A stretch of DNA of 64,000 nt from Novosphingobium cyanobacteriorum (GTDB lineage: Bacteria > Pseudomonadota > Alphaproteobacteria > Sphingomonadales > Sphingomonadaceae). Below, in pieces: positions 1-8,966 of this stretch; within the stretch, counting starts at the first letter, position 1; each line of letters opens with the position of its first letter. Both the position numbers and the translations under genes were made by a program. The stretch lies in contig NZ_JAROCY010000001.1 in assembly GCF_029436685.1 (NCBI RefSeq), positions 248,001 to 312,000 of the forward strand, in the 5' to 3' direction. A model generated the notes under the pieces. It saw only the letters and a list, made by a program, of their open reading frames with translations. It was not told the DNA's origin and ran no database searches.

Positions 1-623
1 CCAGCCACGCTTCGCTGGAGGCGCAGGTGGCGGCGATTTCGGACGACATCGCCTATGACAACCACGACATTGACGACGGGCTGCGCGCCGGGTTCCTGAC
101 GTTGGACGACCTGCTGGAACTGCCATCCATCGCGGCGCAGTGGGCGCGGATCGAGGAGCGGTTTCCGGGTGGCCCGCGCGAGCGCCTGCAGCGCGAGCTG
201 GTGCGTGGGCAGATCGGGCGCATGGTCAACGATGTGCTGGCCGAAACGCAGCGGCGGATCGCGGAAAGCGGGGCGCAGAGCGTGGAGGACGTGCGCGCGG
301 CGGGCCGGGCGCTGTGCGGGTTTTCCGACGGGATGCGCAAGGAAGAGCGCGCGCTGAAGAAGTTCATGTATGCGCGGCTCTATCTCCACCCGGAACAGGT
401 GCAGACGGCGGAGCGGGCCAAGGCGGTGATCGCGGCGCTGTTTGCCGCCTATCGGGACGATCCGGGCCTGTTGCCCGAGGCGTGGCAGGCGGATCTGCCG
501 GCCGAGGAGCCGGGGCGCAGCCGCAGGATTGCGGACTATATCGCGGGCATGACCGATCGCTATGCCATGGACAGCTATGCCCGCGTGTTCGGGCGTGAGG
601 CGGAGGGGCTGCGCAATGTCTGA
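1..623 (+). CDS. dgt: deoxyguanosinetriphosphate triphosphohydrolase (dGTPase-like), 3' part only
   Basis: This is the C-terminal part of a gene that enters from the left edge. The frame is open from base 3, before the first GTG at 27, so the true start lies outside the window. The visible protein begins with SHASLEAQVAAISDDIAYDN and continues NHDIDDGLRAG, which is the conserved segment after the HD metal-binding core in dGTPase-like HD hydrolases. The rest is the helical C-terminal domain. The family hydrolyses dGTP, or other dNTPs in broader relatives, to the nucleoside plus triphosphate in the cytosol. The catalytic HD pair itself is not in the window. Its stop overlaps the start of the next gene by eight bases, so the two are probably co-transcribed. 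Confidence 0.85.
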   Translation, partial: SHASLEAQVAAISDDIAYDNHDIDDGLRAGFLTLDDLLELPSIAAQWARIEERFPGGPRERLQRELVRGQIGRMVNDVLAETQRRIAESGAQSVEDVRAAGRALCGFSDGMRKEERALKKFMYARLYLHPEQVQTAERAKAVIAALFAAYRDDPGLLPEAWQADLPAEEPGRSRRIADYIAGMTDRYAMDSYARVFGREAEGLRNV

Positions 624-1290
624 CACCATCAGGATGGTTCTGGTGGGGGCGACCGGGCTGATCGGGCGATCGGTGATCGAGCGCGCTGTCGGGCAGCCGG
701 GGCTGGAACTGACGGCGGTGGCGCGGCGCGAGATGCCGCTGCCGCCGGGCGCGCGGATGCAGATGCTGCTTTCGGACACCAGCCACTGGGACGACGCCAT
801 AGCAGCGGGACGACCGCATGTGGTGGTGATCGCGCTGGGCACCACGATCAGGACAGTGGGTGGCGACAAGGCCGCGTTCCGCGCGGTGGACCACGACCTG
901 GTGCTGCAGTGCGCGCGGGCGGCCAAGGCGGCGGGGGCGCGGCAGCTGATCGTGGTGTCCTCGGTCGGGGCGCGGATGGCGTCCAAGAACTTCTACCTGC
1001 AGGTGAAGGGGGAGGTGGAGGACCAGCTGGCCAAGCTCCGCTTCGATCGGCTCGATATCCTGCGTCCCGGCCTGCTGCGCGGGCGGCGCGAGGGGCCGGT
1101 GCGCTGGGGTGAGCGGATCGGCATGGTGGTCAGCCCTTTGGCCGACCTGCTGATGCAGGGATCGCTGCGGCCCTATCGATCGGTGAAGGCGGAGCGCCTG
1201 GCCGAGGTGATCCTGGCGCTGGCGGGGGCCAGGGTGAAAGGGCGTTTCGTGCATCAACACGATGAATTCGAACGCCTTTTGCGCCGCTGA
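616..1290 (+). CDS. NAD(P)-binding Rossmann-fold (atypical SDR / NAD(P)H-binding) protein
   Basis: The 224-residue protein starts at ATG 616, inside the end of dgt. The reading frame opens further upstream, but residue 1 as MSDTIRMVLVGATGLIGRSV gives a normal N-terminus for this family. GATGLIG near residue 10 is the dinucleotide-binding glycine motif. A second family-like segment, VVSSVGARMASKNFYLQVKG, follows near residue 120. There is no clear YxxxK pair as in classical SDRs; the SxxxxxxxxxxK arrangement resembles the NmrA/HTATIP2-like atypical group. These proteins are often oxidoreductases or redox sensors of unknown substrate. No function can be assigned beyond the cofactor-binding fold. 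Confidence 0.75.
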   Translation: MSDTIRMVLVGATGLIGRSVIERAVGQPGLELTAVARREMPLPPGARMQMLLSDTSHWDDAIAAGRPHVVVIALGTTIRTVGGDKAAFRAVDHDLVLQCARAAKAAGARQLIVVSSVGARMASKNFYLQVKGEVEDQLAKLRFDRLDILRPGLLRGRREGPVRWGERIGMVVSPLADLLMQGSLRPYRSVKAERLAEVILALAGARVKGRFVHQHDEFERLLRR

Positions 1291-1361
1291 GAGCGGGCAT
1301 TCCACAGCATAGGCGGTCTCAACCTGTTGACTTTGCAGGCGCTGACGGGCGATGGGCGTCC

Positions 1362-1473
1362 CTGTCGCTGATCGCGCGGGAGAGTTCCTGCGATTCGGGT
1401 AACCGGGTTGCAGGGCGCCGAAGGAGCAACCGCCCCGGAATCTCTCAGGCCAAAGGACCGCGTGGATCGACAG
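1362..1473 (+). promoter_or_regulatory. Glycine riboswitch, first aptamer
   Basis: The leader of the glycine cleavage operon carries the class hallmarks: GGGAGAGTTCC, then GCGCCGAAGGAGCAA (from about 1414), then AATCTCTCAGGCCAAAGGACCG (1439-1460; given here as the recognised consensus). An outer helix is visible, with CTGTCG at 1362-1367 pairing with CGACAG at 1468-1473. Glycine aptamers usually come as tandem pairs that activate gcv genes when glycine is plentiful, and a second copy follows directly. Confidence 0.93.
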
Positions 1474-1608
1474 TGACGCTCTGGAAAGTGCCGCTTCCCA
1501 TAAGGGGAGGGCCGCCGAAGGGGTAACCCCAAGCGCCCGCGAGAGGGCGTAGCGCCCTTGCGAGAGGGGGCGTGGGGGAAAGCTCTCAGGTTTCCGTGAC
1601 AGAGGGGG
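1474..1608 (+). promoter_or_regulatory. Glycine riboswitch, second aptamer with adjoining expression region
   Basis: A second copy follows six bases after the first. CTCTGGAAAG at 1479, GCCGCCGAAGGGGTAA near 1511 and AAGCTCTCAGGTTTCC near 1580 match the consensus. P1 is visible as CTCTG (1479-1483) with CAGAG (1600-1604). The P3 region is longer than in the first copy, with a GC-rich hairpin around 1533-1570. The 3' strand of P1 runs into the run of G that would serve as a ribosome site for ATG 1615, so the platform may act on translation, or the real start is further down at GTG 1645. Confidence 0.92.
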
Positions 1609-1644
1609 CACCGAATGGTGCGACCCTGTGCGGAGACCGGATTT

Positions 1645-2781
1645 GTGAGCGACACATACGAAATTTCATCTGACGCAACGCCAGGTCCGCTGACCTTGCC
1701 GCTCGATGCCTGGCACCGTGCGCGTGGTGGGCGGATGGTGCCCTTTGCCGGTTATTCCATGCCGGTGCAGTATGAAGGCATCATCGCGGAGCACCTGTGG
1801 ACGCGCGAAAGCGCCGGGTTCTTCGACGTTTCGCACATGGGGCAGCTCTATGTGGCGGGCGAGGGCGCCGAGGCCGCGCTCGAGGCGCTGCTGCCGATCG
1901 ACCTGCGGACGCTGCGCGTGGGCGGGGTGCGCTATTCGCTGCTGCTCGACGACTTCGGCGGGGTGATCGACGACCTGATGGTAACGCGCTGGGAAAGCGG
2001 GTTCTACCTGGTGGTGAACGGCGCGACCAAGCATGGCGACATCGCGTGGATCGAGGAGCGGCTGCCGGAAAGCGTGAAGTTGACGCACCTGACAGACAAT
2101 GCCTTGTTCGCGCTGCAAGGGCCGAAGGCGGTCGAGGCGCTGGAGCCGTTGGCCGCTGGCGTGGCGGCACTGGGCTTCATGCAAGGCGGAGCGTTCAAGC
2201 TGGGCGGCGTGGACGCGCGGATCAGCCGGTCCGGCTATACCGGCGAGGACGGCTTCGAGATCGCGGTGCCGGCGGCCGAGGCCGAAGCGGTGGCGGAGCT
2301 GATCTGCGCACAGCCGCAGGTCAAGCCGATCGGTTTGGGGGCGCGGGATTCGCTGCGGCTGGAGGCGGGGCTGCCGCTTTATGGCCACGACCTTTCGCGC
2401 GAGATCGAGCCGGTTGAGGCCGGCCTCACCTTTGCCATCGGCAAGCGTCGCCGCGCCGAGGGCGGCTTTCCGGGCGCGGAACGCGTGCAGGAGGCGCTGC
2501 TGGAAGGGCCGGCACGCCGCCGGGTGGGCCTTGTGCTGGAAGGACGGATGGCCGCGCGCGAGGGCGCGGCCGTGCTGATGGGCGCAGAGCGCATCGGCAC
2601 CGTCACTTCGGGCGGGTTCTCGCCCAGCATGGGCCAGCCGATCGCCATGGCGTTCGTCTCAGCCGAGCATGCCGCGCCTGACACCAATCTTCATCTCGAC
2701 GTGCGGGGGCGCAGCATTGCCGCGACCATCGTACCCCTGCCGTTCGTTCCCCATCGCTATGTTCGCAAAGGAGCTGCCTGA
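1645..2781 (+). CDS. gcvT: Glycine cleavage system T protein (aminomethyltransferase)
   Basis: GcvT moves the methylene group from aminomethyl-lipoyl-GcvH to tetrahydrofolate, releasing ammonia. The protein shows [20 protein letters not shown] near the start, FFDVSHMGQ, and [13 protein letters not shown] in the folate-binding part, all typical of the family, with normal length (378 residues). GTG 1645 is chosen because GGAGA sits eight bases upstream and the extra 10 residues from ATG 1615 look unlike the family; ATG 1615 would draw its ribosome site from the riboswitch P1 helix. The stop overlaps gcvH by one base. Expression is expected to rise with glycine through the riboswitch. Confidence 0.95.
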   Translation: MSDTYEISSDATPGPLTLPLDAWHRARGGRMVPFAGYSMPVQYEGIIAEHLWTRESAGFFDVSHMGQLYVAGEGAEAALEALLPIDLRTLRVGGVRYSLLLDDFGGVIDDLMVTRWESGFYLVVNGATKHGDIAWIEERLPESVKLTHLTDNALFALQGPKAVEALEPLAAGVAALGFMQGGAFKLGGVDARISRSGYTGEDGFEIAVPAAEAEAVAELICAQPQVKPIGLGARDSLRLEAGLPLYGHDLSREIEPVEAGLTFAIGKRRRAEGGFPGAERVQEALLEGPARRRVGLVLEGRMAAREGAAVLMGAERIGTVTSGGFSPSMGQPIAMAFVSAEHAAPDTNLHLDVRGRSIAATIVPLPFVPHRYVRKGAA

Positions 2782-3152
2782 TGCCCCGTTATTTCACCCA
2801 GGACCACGAATGGATCGACGTTGACGGCACCGCCGCCACGGTGGGCATCACCGATTACGCGCAGGGCCAGCTGGGCGATATCACGTTTGTTGAACTGCCT
2901 GCCGCTGGTGCGGACCTGGGCAAGGGCGACAGCGTGTGCGTGGTGGATTCGGTGAAGGCCGCCAGCGACGTGTACAGCCCGGTTTCGGGCGCGGTGACCG
3001 ACCTGAACGAGGCGCTGGCGGAGCAGCCTGAGCTGGTGAACAGCGCCGCCGAGAGTGACGGCTGGCTGTGGAAGATGACGCTGGCCGATGCGGGCGAGCT
3101 GGACGCGCTGATGGACGAGGCGGCGTACCAGACCTACGTGGCGGGGCTGTAA
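2781..3152 (+). CDS. gcvH: Glycine cleavage system H protein (lipoyl carrier)
   Basis: GcvH is the small lipoylated shuttle that carries the aminomethyl intermediate between the P, T and L proteins. The 123-residue sequence has the lipoyl site in [10 protein letters not shown], with Lys59 as the modified residue, preceded by GDITFVELP and followed by SDGWLWKM, all conserved in the family. ATG 2781 shares one base with the gcvT stop, and its own stop shares one base with the start of gcvPA, so translation is probably coupled along the operon. Confidence 0.97.
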   Translation: MPRYFTQDHEWIDVDGTAATVGITDYAQGQLGDITFVELPAAGADLGKGDSVCVVDSVKAASDVYSPVSGAVTDLNEALAEQPELVNSAAESDGWLWKMTLADAGELDALMDEAAYQTYVAGL

Positions 3153-4510
3153 TGCGCTATCTCCCGCTGAGCGATAACGATCGCGCCGGCATGCTGGCGA
3201 CGATCGGCGCAGGGTCCATCGATGACCTGTTCGCCGACGTGTCCGAGGCGGCACGCCTGCCCGGCCCGATCCCGGGGCTGCCCGATCATGCCGGTGAAAT
3301 GGCGGTGGAGCGGCACATGAGCCGGCTTGCCGCGGAAAGCGTGCCGGCGGGTTCCGTGCCGTTCTTCCTGGGCGCGGGCGCCTATCGCCATCATGTGCCG
3401 GCCTCGGTCGATCATCTGATCCAGCGCGGCGAGTTCCTGACCGCGTACACGCCCTACCAGCCCGAGATTGCGCAGGGCACGCTGCAGGTGCTGTTCGAAT
3501 TCCAGACGCAGGTGGCGCGGCTGCTGGGCACGGAAGTGGCCAACGCCTCGCTTTATGACGGATCGACCGCGTGCTGGGAGGCGATTGCCATGGCCGGGCG
3601 GATCACCCGCCGCAGCCGGGCCGTTATTTCCGGCGGGCTGCATCCCCATTATGTGGAAACGGCGCGCACGATGGCGAAGTTCACCGGTGACGTGCTCGAC
3701 ACGCGCCTGCCGGAGCTGAGCGCCGCGACCGACGATGACGCGGTTATCGCAGCCATCGACGGTGCGACATCATGCGTGGTGGTGCAGTATCCCGACGTTT
3801 TGGGCCGCGTGCCCGACCTGAAGCGGATTGCAGCAGCGGCGCAGGCCAACGGCGCGCTGCTGGTGGCGGTGGTGACGGAGCCGGTGGCGCTGGGACTTCT
3901 GGAAAGCCCGGGTGCGCTGGGGGCCGACATTGTGGTGGGCGAAGGCCAGGCGATCGGCGTGGGCCTGCAGTTCGGCGGGCCGTACCTTGGCCTGTTCGGC
4001 TGCCGCGAAAAGTTCGTTCGGCAGATGCCGGGGCGCCTTTGCGGCGAGACGGTGGACGCCGATGGCAAGCGCGGCTTCGTGCTGACGCTGTCCACGCGCG
4101 AACAGCACATCCGGCGCGAAAAGGCGACGAGCAACATCTGCACCAATTCCGGCCTCTGCGCGCTGGCTTTCTCGATCCACCTGACGCTGCTGGGCGGCAC
4201 CGGGCTGGATCGCATGGCGCGCGCGAGCCACGCGCAGGCGGTGAAGACCGCACGCGCGCTGGCGCAGGTGCCGGGCGTTTCGGTTGTGAACGGGGCGTAC
4301 TTCAACGAATTCGCGGTGGTCCTGCCGCGCGATGCGCGCGCCGTGGTGCGCGAGCTGGCCGACCGGCAGGTGCTGGGCGGGGTGTCGCTTGGGCGGCTCT
4401 ATCCGGGGGTGGATGGGCTGGCCAACGGCCTGCTCGTCACCGCCACCGAATGCACCAGCGACGAGGATATCGCGGCGCTGGTTTCCGCACTGAAGGAGGT
4501 GCTGGCATGA
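3152..4510 (+). CDS. gcvPA: Glycine dehydrogenase (decarboxylating) subunit 1
   Basis: This is the N-terminal half of the P protein, made as a separate chain of 452 residues. With subunit 2 it forms the PLP enzyme that decarboxylates glycine. The frame is open upstream, but ATG 3152 overlaps the gcvH stop by one base and begins [15 protein letters not shown], the normal family N-terminus. Further markers are [29 protein letters not shown] and [18 protein letters not shown]. The chain lacks the PLP lysine, which lies in subunit 2. Split GcvP is common in bacteria and archaea; other lineages have a single fused chain. Confidence 0.97.
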   Translation: MRYLPLSDNDRAGMLATIGAGSIDDLFADVSEAARLPGPIPGLPDHAGEMAVERHMSRLAAESVPAGSVPFFLGAGAYRHHVPASVDHLIQRGEFLTAYTPYQPEIAQGTLQVLFEFQTQVARLLGTEVANASLYDGSTACWEAIAMAGRITRRSRAVISGGLHPHYVETARTMAKFTGDVLDTRLPELSAATDDDAVIAAIDGATSCVVVQYPDVLGRVPDLKRIAAAAQANGALLVAVVTEPVALGLLESPGALGADIVVGEGQAIGVGLQFGGPYLGLFGCREKFVRQMPGRLCGETVDADGKRGFVLTLSTREQHIRREKATSNICTNSGLCALAFSIHLTLLGGTGLDRMARASHAQAVKTARALAQVPGVSVVNGAYFNEFAVVLPRDARAVVRELADRQVLGGVSLGRLYPGVDGLANGLLVTATECTSDEDIAALVSALKEVLA

Positions 4511-6060
4511 ACGAGCTGAACCCATCGGGCTGGCGCCCATCGACGGGTGAGATCGGCACTGTAGACGTGCCGCCGACCTTCACCGGCAATCGCGCGCTGC
4601 AGCTGGAAGAACCACTGATCTTCGAGATCGGATCGGTGGACCAATGCGGCGTGGATCTGCCCGATGCCGATGACGAAGTTCTGCCCGGGCTGCCGCTGCG
4701 CGCCGCGCCTGTGGACCTGCCGGGCCTTTCCGAACCGGAAGCGGTGCGGCACTACACGCGCCTTTCGCGGCAGAACTATGCCATCGACCTGGGCCTGTTC
4801 CCGCTGGGCAGCTGCACGATGAAGCACAACCCCCGGCTGAACGAGAAGGTGGCGCGGCTGCCCGGTTTTGCCGATGTGCACCCGCTGCAGCCGCAGCAGA
4901 CCGTTCAGGGCGCGCTGAAAGCCATGAACGAGCTGGCGCACTGGCTGATCACGCTGACCGGCATGCACGGCGTGGCGATGACACCGAAGGCTGGCGCGCA
5001 CGGCGAGCTGTGCGGGCTGCTGTGCATCCGGGCGGCGCTGGAAGCGCGGGGCGACCTGCGCGAAGTGATCCTTGTGCCCGAAAGCGCGCACGGCACCAAT
5101 CCGGCGACGGCGGCATTCGCCGGGTTCCGGGTGGAGAACATCCCGGCGACGGCGGAGGGCCGGGTCGATCTTGCGGCGCTGACGGCGCGGCTGGGGCCGG
5201 ACGTTGCCGGGGTGATGATCACCAACCCCAACACCTGCGGCCTGTTTGAGTGCGACATGAAGGCCATTTCCGACGCGGTGCATGTCGCAGGCGGATACGT
5301 CTATTGCGACGGTGCAAACTTCAACGCGATTGTCGGGCGGGTGCGGCCGGGTGACCTGGGCGTAGACGCCATGCACATCAACCTGCACAAGACCTTTTCC
5401 ACCCCGCATGGCGGTGGTGGGCCGGGGTCCGGGCCGGTGGTTCTGTCCGAAGCGCTGGCGCCGTTCGGGCCGCTGCCGTTCTCGGCGCGGCAGGCAGACG
5501 GTTCGGTGCGTCTGGTGGAGGAAGAGAACGCGGCCGAGGAAGGGCATTCGCAGGCCTTTGGCCGGATGTGCGCTTTCCACGGACAGATGGGCATGTACAC
5601 CCGTGCGCTCGCCTATATCCTCAGCCACGGGGCCGATGGCCTGCGCCAGGTTTCGGGCGATGCGGTGCTCAACGCCAACTATGTGCTGCGCAGCCTGGAC
5701 GATGTGCTGGATGCTCCGTTCGGGGCGGCCGGGCCCTGCATGCACGAGGCGCTGTTCAGCGACGATGGCTTTGCCGAAGGCTTTTCCACGCTGGATCTTG
5801 CCAAGGGTCTGATCGACGAGGGGTTCCACCCGATGACGGTCTATTTCCCGCTGGTGGTGCACGGTGCCATGCTGGTGGAGCCGACCGAGACCGAGAGCAA
5901 GGCGGCGCTGGACCAGTTCATCGGCGCCATGCGGTCACTGGCGCAAAGGGCGAAGGCGGGCGATCCGGCCTTGAAGAGCGCCCCGCACATGGCACCACGG
6001 CGACGGCTGGACGAGACGCTGGCCGCGCGCAAGCCCAAGCTGGTCTGGCGCGAAGCCTGA
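4507..6060 (+). CDS. gcvPB: Glycine dehydrogenase (decarboxylating) subunit 2
   Basis: This is the catalytic half of the P protein, 517 residues. ATG 4507 overlaps the gcvPA stop in an ATGA junction. The PLP-binding lysine is Lys295 in [19 protein letters not shown], followed by the glycine-rich loop typical of Gcv[10 protein letters not shown] and [13 protein letters not shown] are further family blocks. It decarboxylates glycine and loads the aminomethyl group onto lipoyl-GcvH. The operon ends here with a strong hairpin 24 bases downstream. The L protein (dihydrolipoamide dehydrogenase) is not encoded nearby. Confidence 0.97.
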   Translation: MNELNPSGWRPSTGEIGTVDVPPTFTGNRALQLEEPLIFEIGSVDQCGVDLPDADDEVLPGLPLRAAPVDLPGLSEPEAVRHYTRLSRQNYAIDLGLFPLGSCTMKHNPRLNEKVARLPGFADVHPLQPQQTVQGALKAMNELAHWLITLTGMHGVAMTPKAGAHGELCGLLCIRAALEARGDLREVILVPESAHGTNPATAAFAGFRVENIPATAEGRVDLAALTARLGPDVAGVMITNPNTCGLFECDMKAISDAVHVAGGYVYCDGANFNAIVGRVRPGDLGVDAMHINLHKTFSTPHGGGGPGSGPVVLSEALAPFGPLPFSARQADGSVRLVEEENAAEEGHSQAFGRMCAFHGQMGMYTRALAYILSHGADGLRQVSGDAVLNANYVLRSLDDVLDAPFGAAGPCMHEALFSDDGFAEGFSTLDLAKGLIDEGFHPMTVYFPLVVHGAMLVEPTETESKAALDQFIGAMRSLAQRAKAGDPALKSAPHMAPRRRLDETLAARKPKLVWREA

Positions 6061-6083
6061 TCCGCAGGTCCTTGAGACACAAA

Positions 6084-6117
6084 AAAGCCCCGCCGTGGTC
6101 ATCCACGGCGGGGCTTT
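6084..6117. terminator. Strong intrinsic terminator, probably bidirectional
   Basis: A perfect inverted repeat has 15-base arms, AAAGCCCCGCCGTGG (6084-6098) and its complement at 6103-6117, around a four-base loop. A-run and T-run flanks occur on both sides, so it can stop the gcv operon from the left and the entericidin gene from the right. Confidence 0.92.
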
Positions 6118-6135
6118 CGCGTGACCTGTGAAAGA

Positions 6136-6267
6136 TCAGTGGATGGCGTCGGAGCCAGCCTGGCCGACCGACTGGATATCCTTGCCCGCGCCCTTCACGG
6201 TGTTGCAGGCGGCGGCACCCATCATCAGCGCGCCCATCACGGCGGCCATCATCATCTTGCGCATCAT
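6136..6267 (-). CDS. Entericidin A/B-type small lipoprotein
   Basis: The 43-residue protein begins MMRKMMMAAVMGALMMGAAAC, a very short charged start, a hydrophobic core and a lipobox-like AAAC. Cys21 is the expected lipidated residue. NTVKGAGKDI then follows, which is the core of the entericidin family. It is probably an envelope lipoprotein. In enterobacteria the family includes a toxin/antidote pair expressed in stationary phase, but in alphaproteobacteria a single copy is common and its role is unclear. The frame stays open upstream to 6453, but those extra residues are not protein-like. It stands alone between two terminator-like boundaries. Confidence 0.82.
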   Translation of the reverse strand: MMRKMMMAAVMGALMMGAAACNTVKGAGKDIQSVGQAGSDAIH

Positions 6268-6316
6268 GGCTGTGATCCTTTGTAGCAGTGGTCCGGATGA
6301 GATCCGGTCCGAACGG

Positions 6317-7276
6317 CTAGGCAACGTCTGGCCGGGCCACGTGTTCCACGATGCTCTCGTCTTCGTGCGGAGCGCGTGAGCCGCGTCTGCGGGCAAGGGT
6401 GTGTTCCCGCCAGACGATGAGGAGGCTTGCGCCGATGATGATGGGGGCGCCAACCCATGTTGATGCCGGAGGCAGATGATCGAAGATCAGCCATCCCAGC
6501 AAGGTTGCCCAGGCAAGCTGGACGTAATCGACGACGATGACGCTGGCGACTTTGCCATAGCGCAGCGAAGAGGTCATCGCGATCTGGGCAAACAGCCCGG
6601 TCAGGCCAATCCCGACGATCATCAGCCAGCCAGCCAGATCGTGCCGGGAGCCGGTCAACAAAGCGCCGATGCCCAGAACCGGCGCGCTGATGGCCGAGAA
6701 GTAGAAAACGACGGTCAGTGGTTCCTCGGTCCGGCCCAGATCGCGCACCTGGACGGTGACAAGAGCGGTCATGAATGCTGCGCCGATGCCGACAGCAAGG
6801 CCGAAGGGCGGAATGACCGTCGCACCCGGCGCGGCGATGACCACGACACCCACAAGGCCCATCATCACGGCGCCCCAGCGCCAGATGCCGACGCGTTCAT
6901 TCAGCATGAGCGCCGAGAGGATCACCGCAAACATCGGAGACGTGAAGCCAAGCACGGTGGCTTCGGCCAAGGGCAGGATGCGCACCACGCCGAGGGTGAG
7001 GAACATGCCCGTGCCGCCGATCAACGCACGACGGACATGGATCCACGGGCGCCTGGTCTTCAGGCGGTTTACGTCGCCACGTGAAGCCAGCCATGCCAGG
7101 ATGGCCAAGGCCGGAAAGACCTGTCGCCAGAACAGCGTTTCAGGAAGCGAGATGCCGTGATCGCCGGTGAGCTTGACCAGCACCAGCATGACCGAAAACA
7201 GGACGGTCGCCGCCAGGCGGAGCGCAAGCGCGAGCATCGGGCGGTCGATTGTCTGCATGCAAGGCCCATAGGCCAT
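6317..7276 (-). CDS. EamA-family (DMT superfamily) membrane transporter
   Basis: The protein has up to 319 residues and about ten hydrophobic segments in two repeated halves, the EamA layout. The first half has LALRLAATVLFSVMLVLVKL and the second LGIGALLTGSRHDLAGWLMI with VIVVDYVQLAWATLLGWLIF. Such proteins are inner-membrane exporters or importers of metabolites; the substrate cannot be told. Start choice is uncertain: the 7276 start has no clear ribosome site, and an internal ATG at 7258 (MQTIDRP) is equally likely. The C-terminal tail is charged (RRRGSRAPHEDE). It lies 69 bases downstream of cpaF on the same strand. Confidence 0.85.
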   Translation of the reverse strand: MAYGPCMQTIDRPMLALALRLAATVLFSVMLVLVKLTGDHGISLPETLFWRQVFPALAILAWLASRGDVNRLKTRRPWIHVRRALIGGTGMFLTLGVVRILPLAEATVLGFTSPMFAVILSALMLNERVGIWRWGAVMMGLVGVVVIAAPGATVIPPFGLAVGIGAAFMTALVTVQVRDLGRTEEPLTVVFYFSAISAPVLGIGALLTGSRHDLAGWLMIVGIGLTGLFAQIAMTSSLRYGKVASVIVVDYVQLAWATLLGWLIFDHLPPASTWVGAPIIIGASLLIVWREHTLARRRGSRAPHEDESIVEHVARPDVA

Positions 7277-7345
7277 GAACCGACGCGATCAAGCGCCCAA
7301 TTGACGGCGGTCACGCCCTTAAAGGGATCGCGACCGCCCGATCAT

Positions 7346-8869
7346 TCAGAGGCAGGCTTCGAGATAGGCCTGGTCAAAGCCGAACTGGCGGGCCTTTTCC
7401 AGCGTGTAGGGGCGCAGGCCCGATGCGCGGAATTCGCCGATGATCTTGCCATCCTCGCTCTCATCGAGATACTCGAACTTGAACAGTTCCTGCGTCACGA
7501 TCACATCGCCTTCCATGCCGATCACCTCGGTGATGTTGGTGGTGCGGCGAGAACCATCGCGCAGGCGCTTGACCTGCACGATCAGGTCCACGGATTCGGC
7601 GATCTGGCGGCTGATGGCTTCCTTGGGGATCTTGATGTCGCCCATCAGGATCATGTTTTCCATACGGCCCAGGCATTCGCGCGGGCTGTTGGCGTGCAGC
7701 GTGCACATCGATCCATCGTGGCCGGTGTTCATCGCGGCGAGGAGGTCGAAGCACTCCGCGCCACGGATTTCGCCCAGGATGATGCGGTCAGGACGCATAC
7801 GGAGGGCGTTCTTCACAAGATCGCCGATGGTGATGGCGCCCTGGCCTTCAAGGTTCGGCGGGCGGGTTTCCAGCGGCAGCCAGTGCGGCTGCTGCAGGCG
7901 GAGTTCGGCCGCGTCTTCGATGGTCAGCACGCGTTCGCCCGGGTCGATCATCTTCGACAGGGCGTTGAGCATGGTGGTTTTACCGGAGCCGGTACCGCCC
8001 GAGATCACGATGTTCATGCGGCAGGCGCCGGCAATCTTCAGCGCGGTGGCCATCTTGTCGGACATCGAGCCGAAATCGCGCAGCATGTCGATGGTGATCG
8101 GTTTTTCGGAAAATTTACGGATCGAGATGGCGGTGCCGCGAAGCGACAGCGGCGGGACGATCACGTTGACGCGGCTGCCGTCCTTGAGGCGGGCGTCGGC
8201 CAGCGGCGTGGTCTGGTCGACACGACGGCCGACCTGATTGACGATGCGCTGGGCGATCTGGAACAGGTGGCTTTCGTCGCGGAACCGGATCGGGGCGAGC
8301 TGGAGCTTGCCCTTCTTTTCGATGTAGGTCTGCTCCGGCCCGTTGACCATGATATCGGACACGTCGGGGTCGTTCAGCAGCTCTTCCAGCGGGCCGAAAC
8401 CGAGCAGCTCGTCGATCAGCACCTTTTCCAGGGCGAACTGTTCGCGCCGGTTGAGCGTGACTTTCAGCTCGGCCAGCACTTCCATGATGATCGGGCGGAA
8501 TTCCTCCGACAGCTCTTCCTTGGTGAGCGTGGCGGCGGCTTCGGGATCGACGCGTTCAAGCAGGCGCGGCAGCACCTGTTCCTTGATCTTGTGGACCGAG
8601 GCTTCGAAGCCTTCGGCCTGGTACTGGTTGTCCACCACGCCATTGGCGCGATCGGCCAGCCGGGTCAGCGCGTCGGCCTTGGCCGCGGCGGCGGTGATCG
8701 GCTGATCGACCATGTCCATGGGCGGCAGGGGAGGGAACTGGTCCCCACCCATGGGCACCGGCACCGGCGCGCCCGTTTCTCCCGCCTTCATCGGACGCGC
8801 AACGCCGAACGATGGCCGTCCTGCGGAACTGCCACCCCCGATCCCAGTCTTGCGGCCAAAAGCGCTCAT
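7346..8869 (-). CDS. cpaF: CpaF/TadA-type pilus assembly ATPase
   Basis: CpaF is the hexameric secretion ATPase that powers Flp (Tad) pilus assembly at the inner membrane. The 507-residue protein starts at MSAFGRKTGIGGG; the open frame extends a few codons further. It shows SGGTGSGKTTMLNAL (Walker A, about residue 290), LRMRPDRIILGEIRGAE (Walker B region) and TGHDGSMCTLHANSPRECL (His box), all diagnostic. The N-terminal 60 residues are Pro/Gly rich and probably flexible. No other cpa/tad gene adjoins it: the neighbours are an EamA transporter and a glycosyltransferase. The pilins of this window lie about 50 kb away. Confidence 0.95.
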   Translation of the reverse strand: MSAFGRKTGIGGGSSAGRPSFGVARPMKAGETGAPVPVPMGGDQFPPLPPMDMVDQPITAAAAKADALTRLADRANGVVDNQYQAEGFEASVHKIKEQVLPRLLERVDPEAAATLTKEELSEEFRPIIMEVLAELKVTLNRREQFALEKVLIDELLGFGPLEELLNDPDVSDIMVNGPEQTYIEKKGKLQLAPIRFRDESHLFQIAQRIVNQVGRRVDQTTPLADARLKDGSRVNVIVPPLSLRGTAISIRKFSEKPITIDMLRDFGSMSDKMATALKIAGACRMNIVISGGTGSGKTTMLNALSKMIDPGERVLTIEDAAELRLQQPHWLPLETRPPNLEGQGAITIGDLVKNALRMRPDRIILGEIRGAECFDLLAAMNTGHDGSMCTLHANSPRECLGRMENMILMGDIKIPKEAISRQIAESVDLIVQVKRLRDGSRRTTNITEVIGMEGDVIVTQELFKFEYLDESEDGKIIGEFRASGLRPYTLEKARQFGFDQAYLEACL

Positions 8870-8966
8870 GCAAACAATCCCGTAATCTGGTCCGCCATCA
8901 TCGGCGGGCAATGGTCAGCGAAAGCTTCCTCAGAACGGTGAATACATCGGAAACCTTCATGAAATG

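Noticed and set aside
1615-1644. ATG 1615 as the gcvT start
   Set aside because: Not excluded, but its ribosome site lies in the riboswitch P1 helix and the added residues look unlike the family; GTG 1645 has an independent ribosome site.
7157-8941. A 594-codon open frame antisense to cpaF
   Set aside because: The minus-strand protein has all CpaF motifs, while this frame gives a His/Asp/Arg-rich sequence typical of a shadow.
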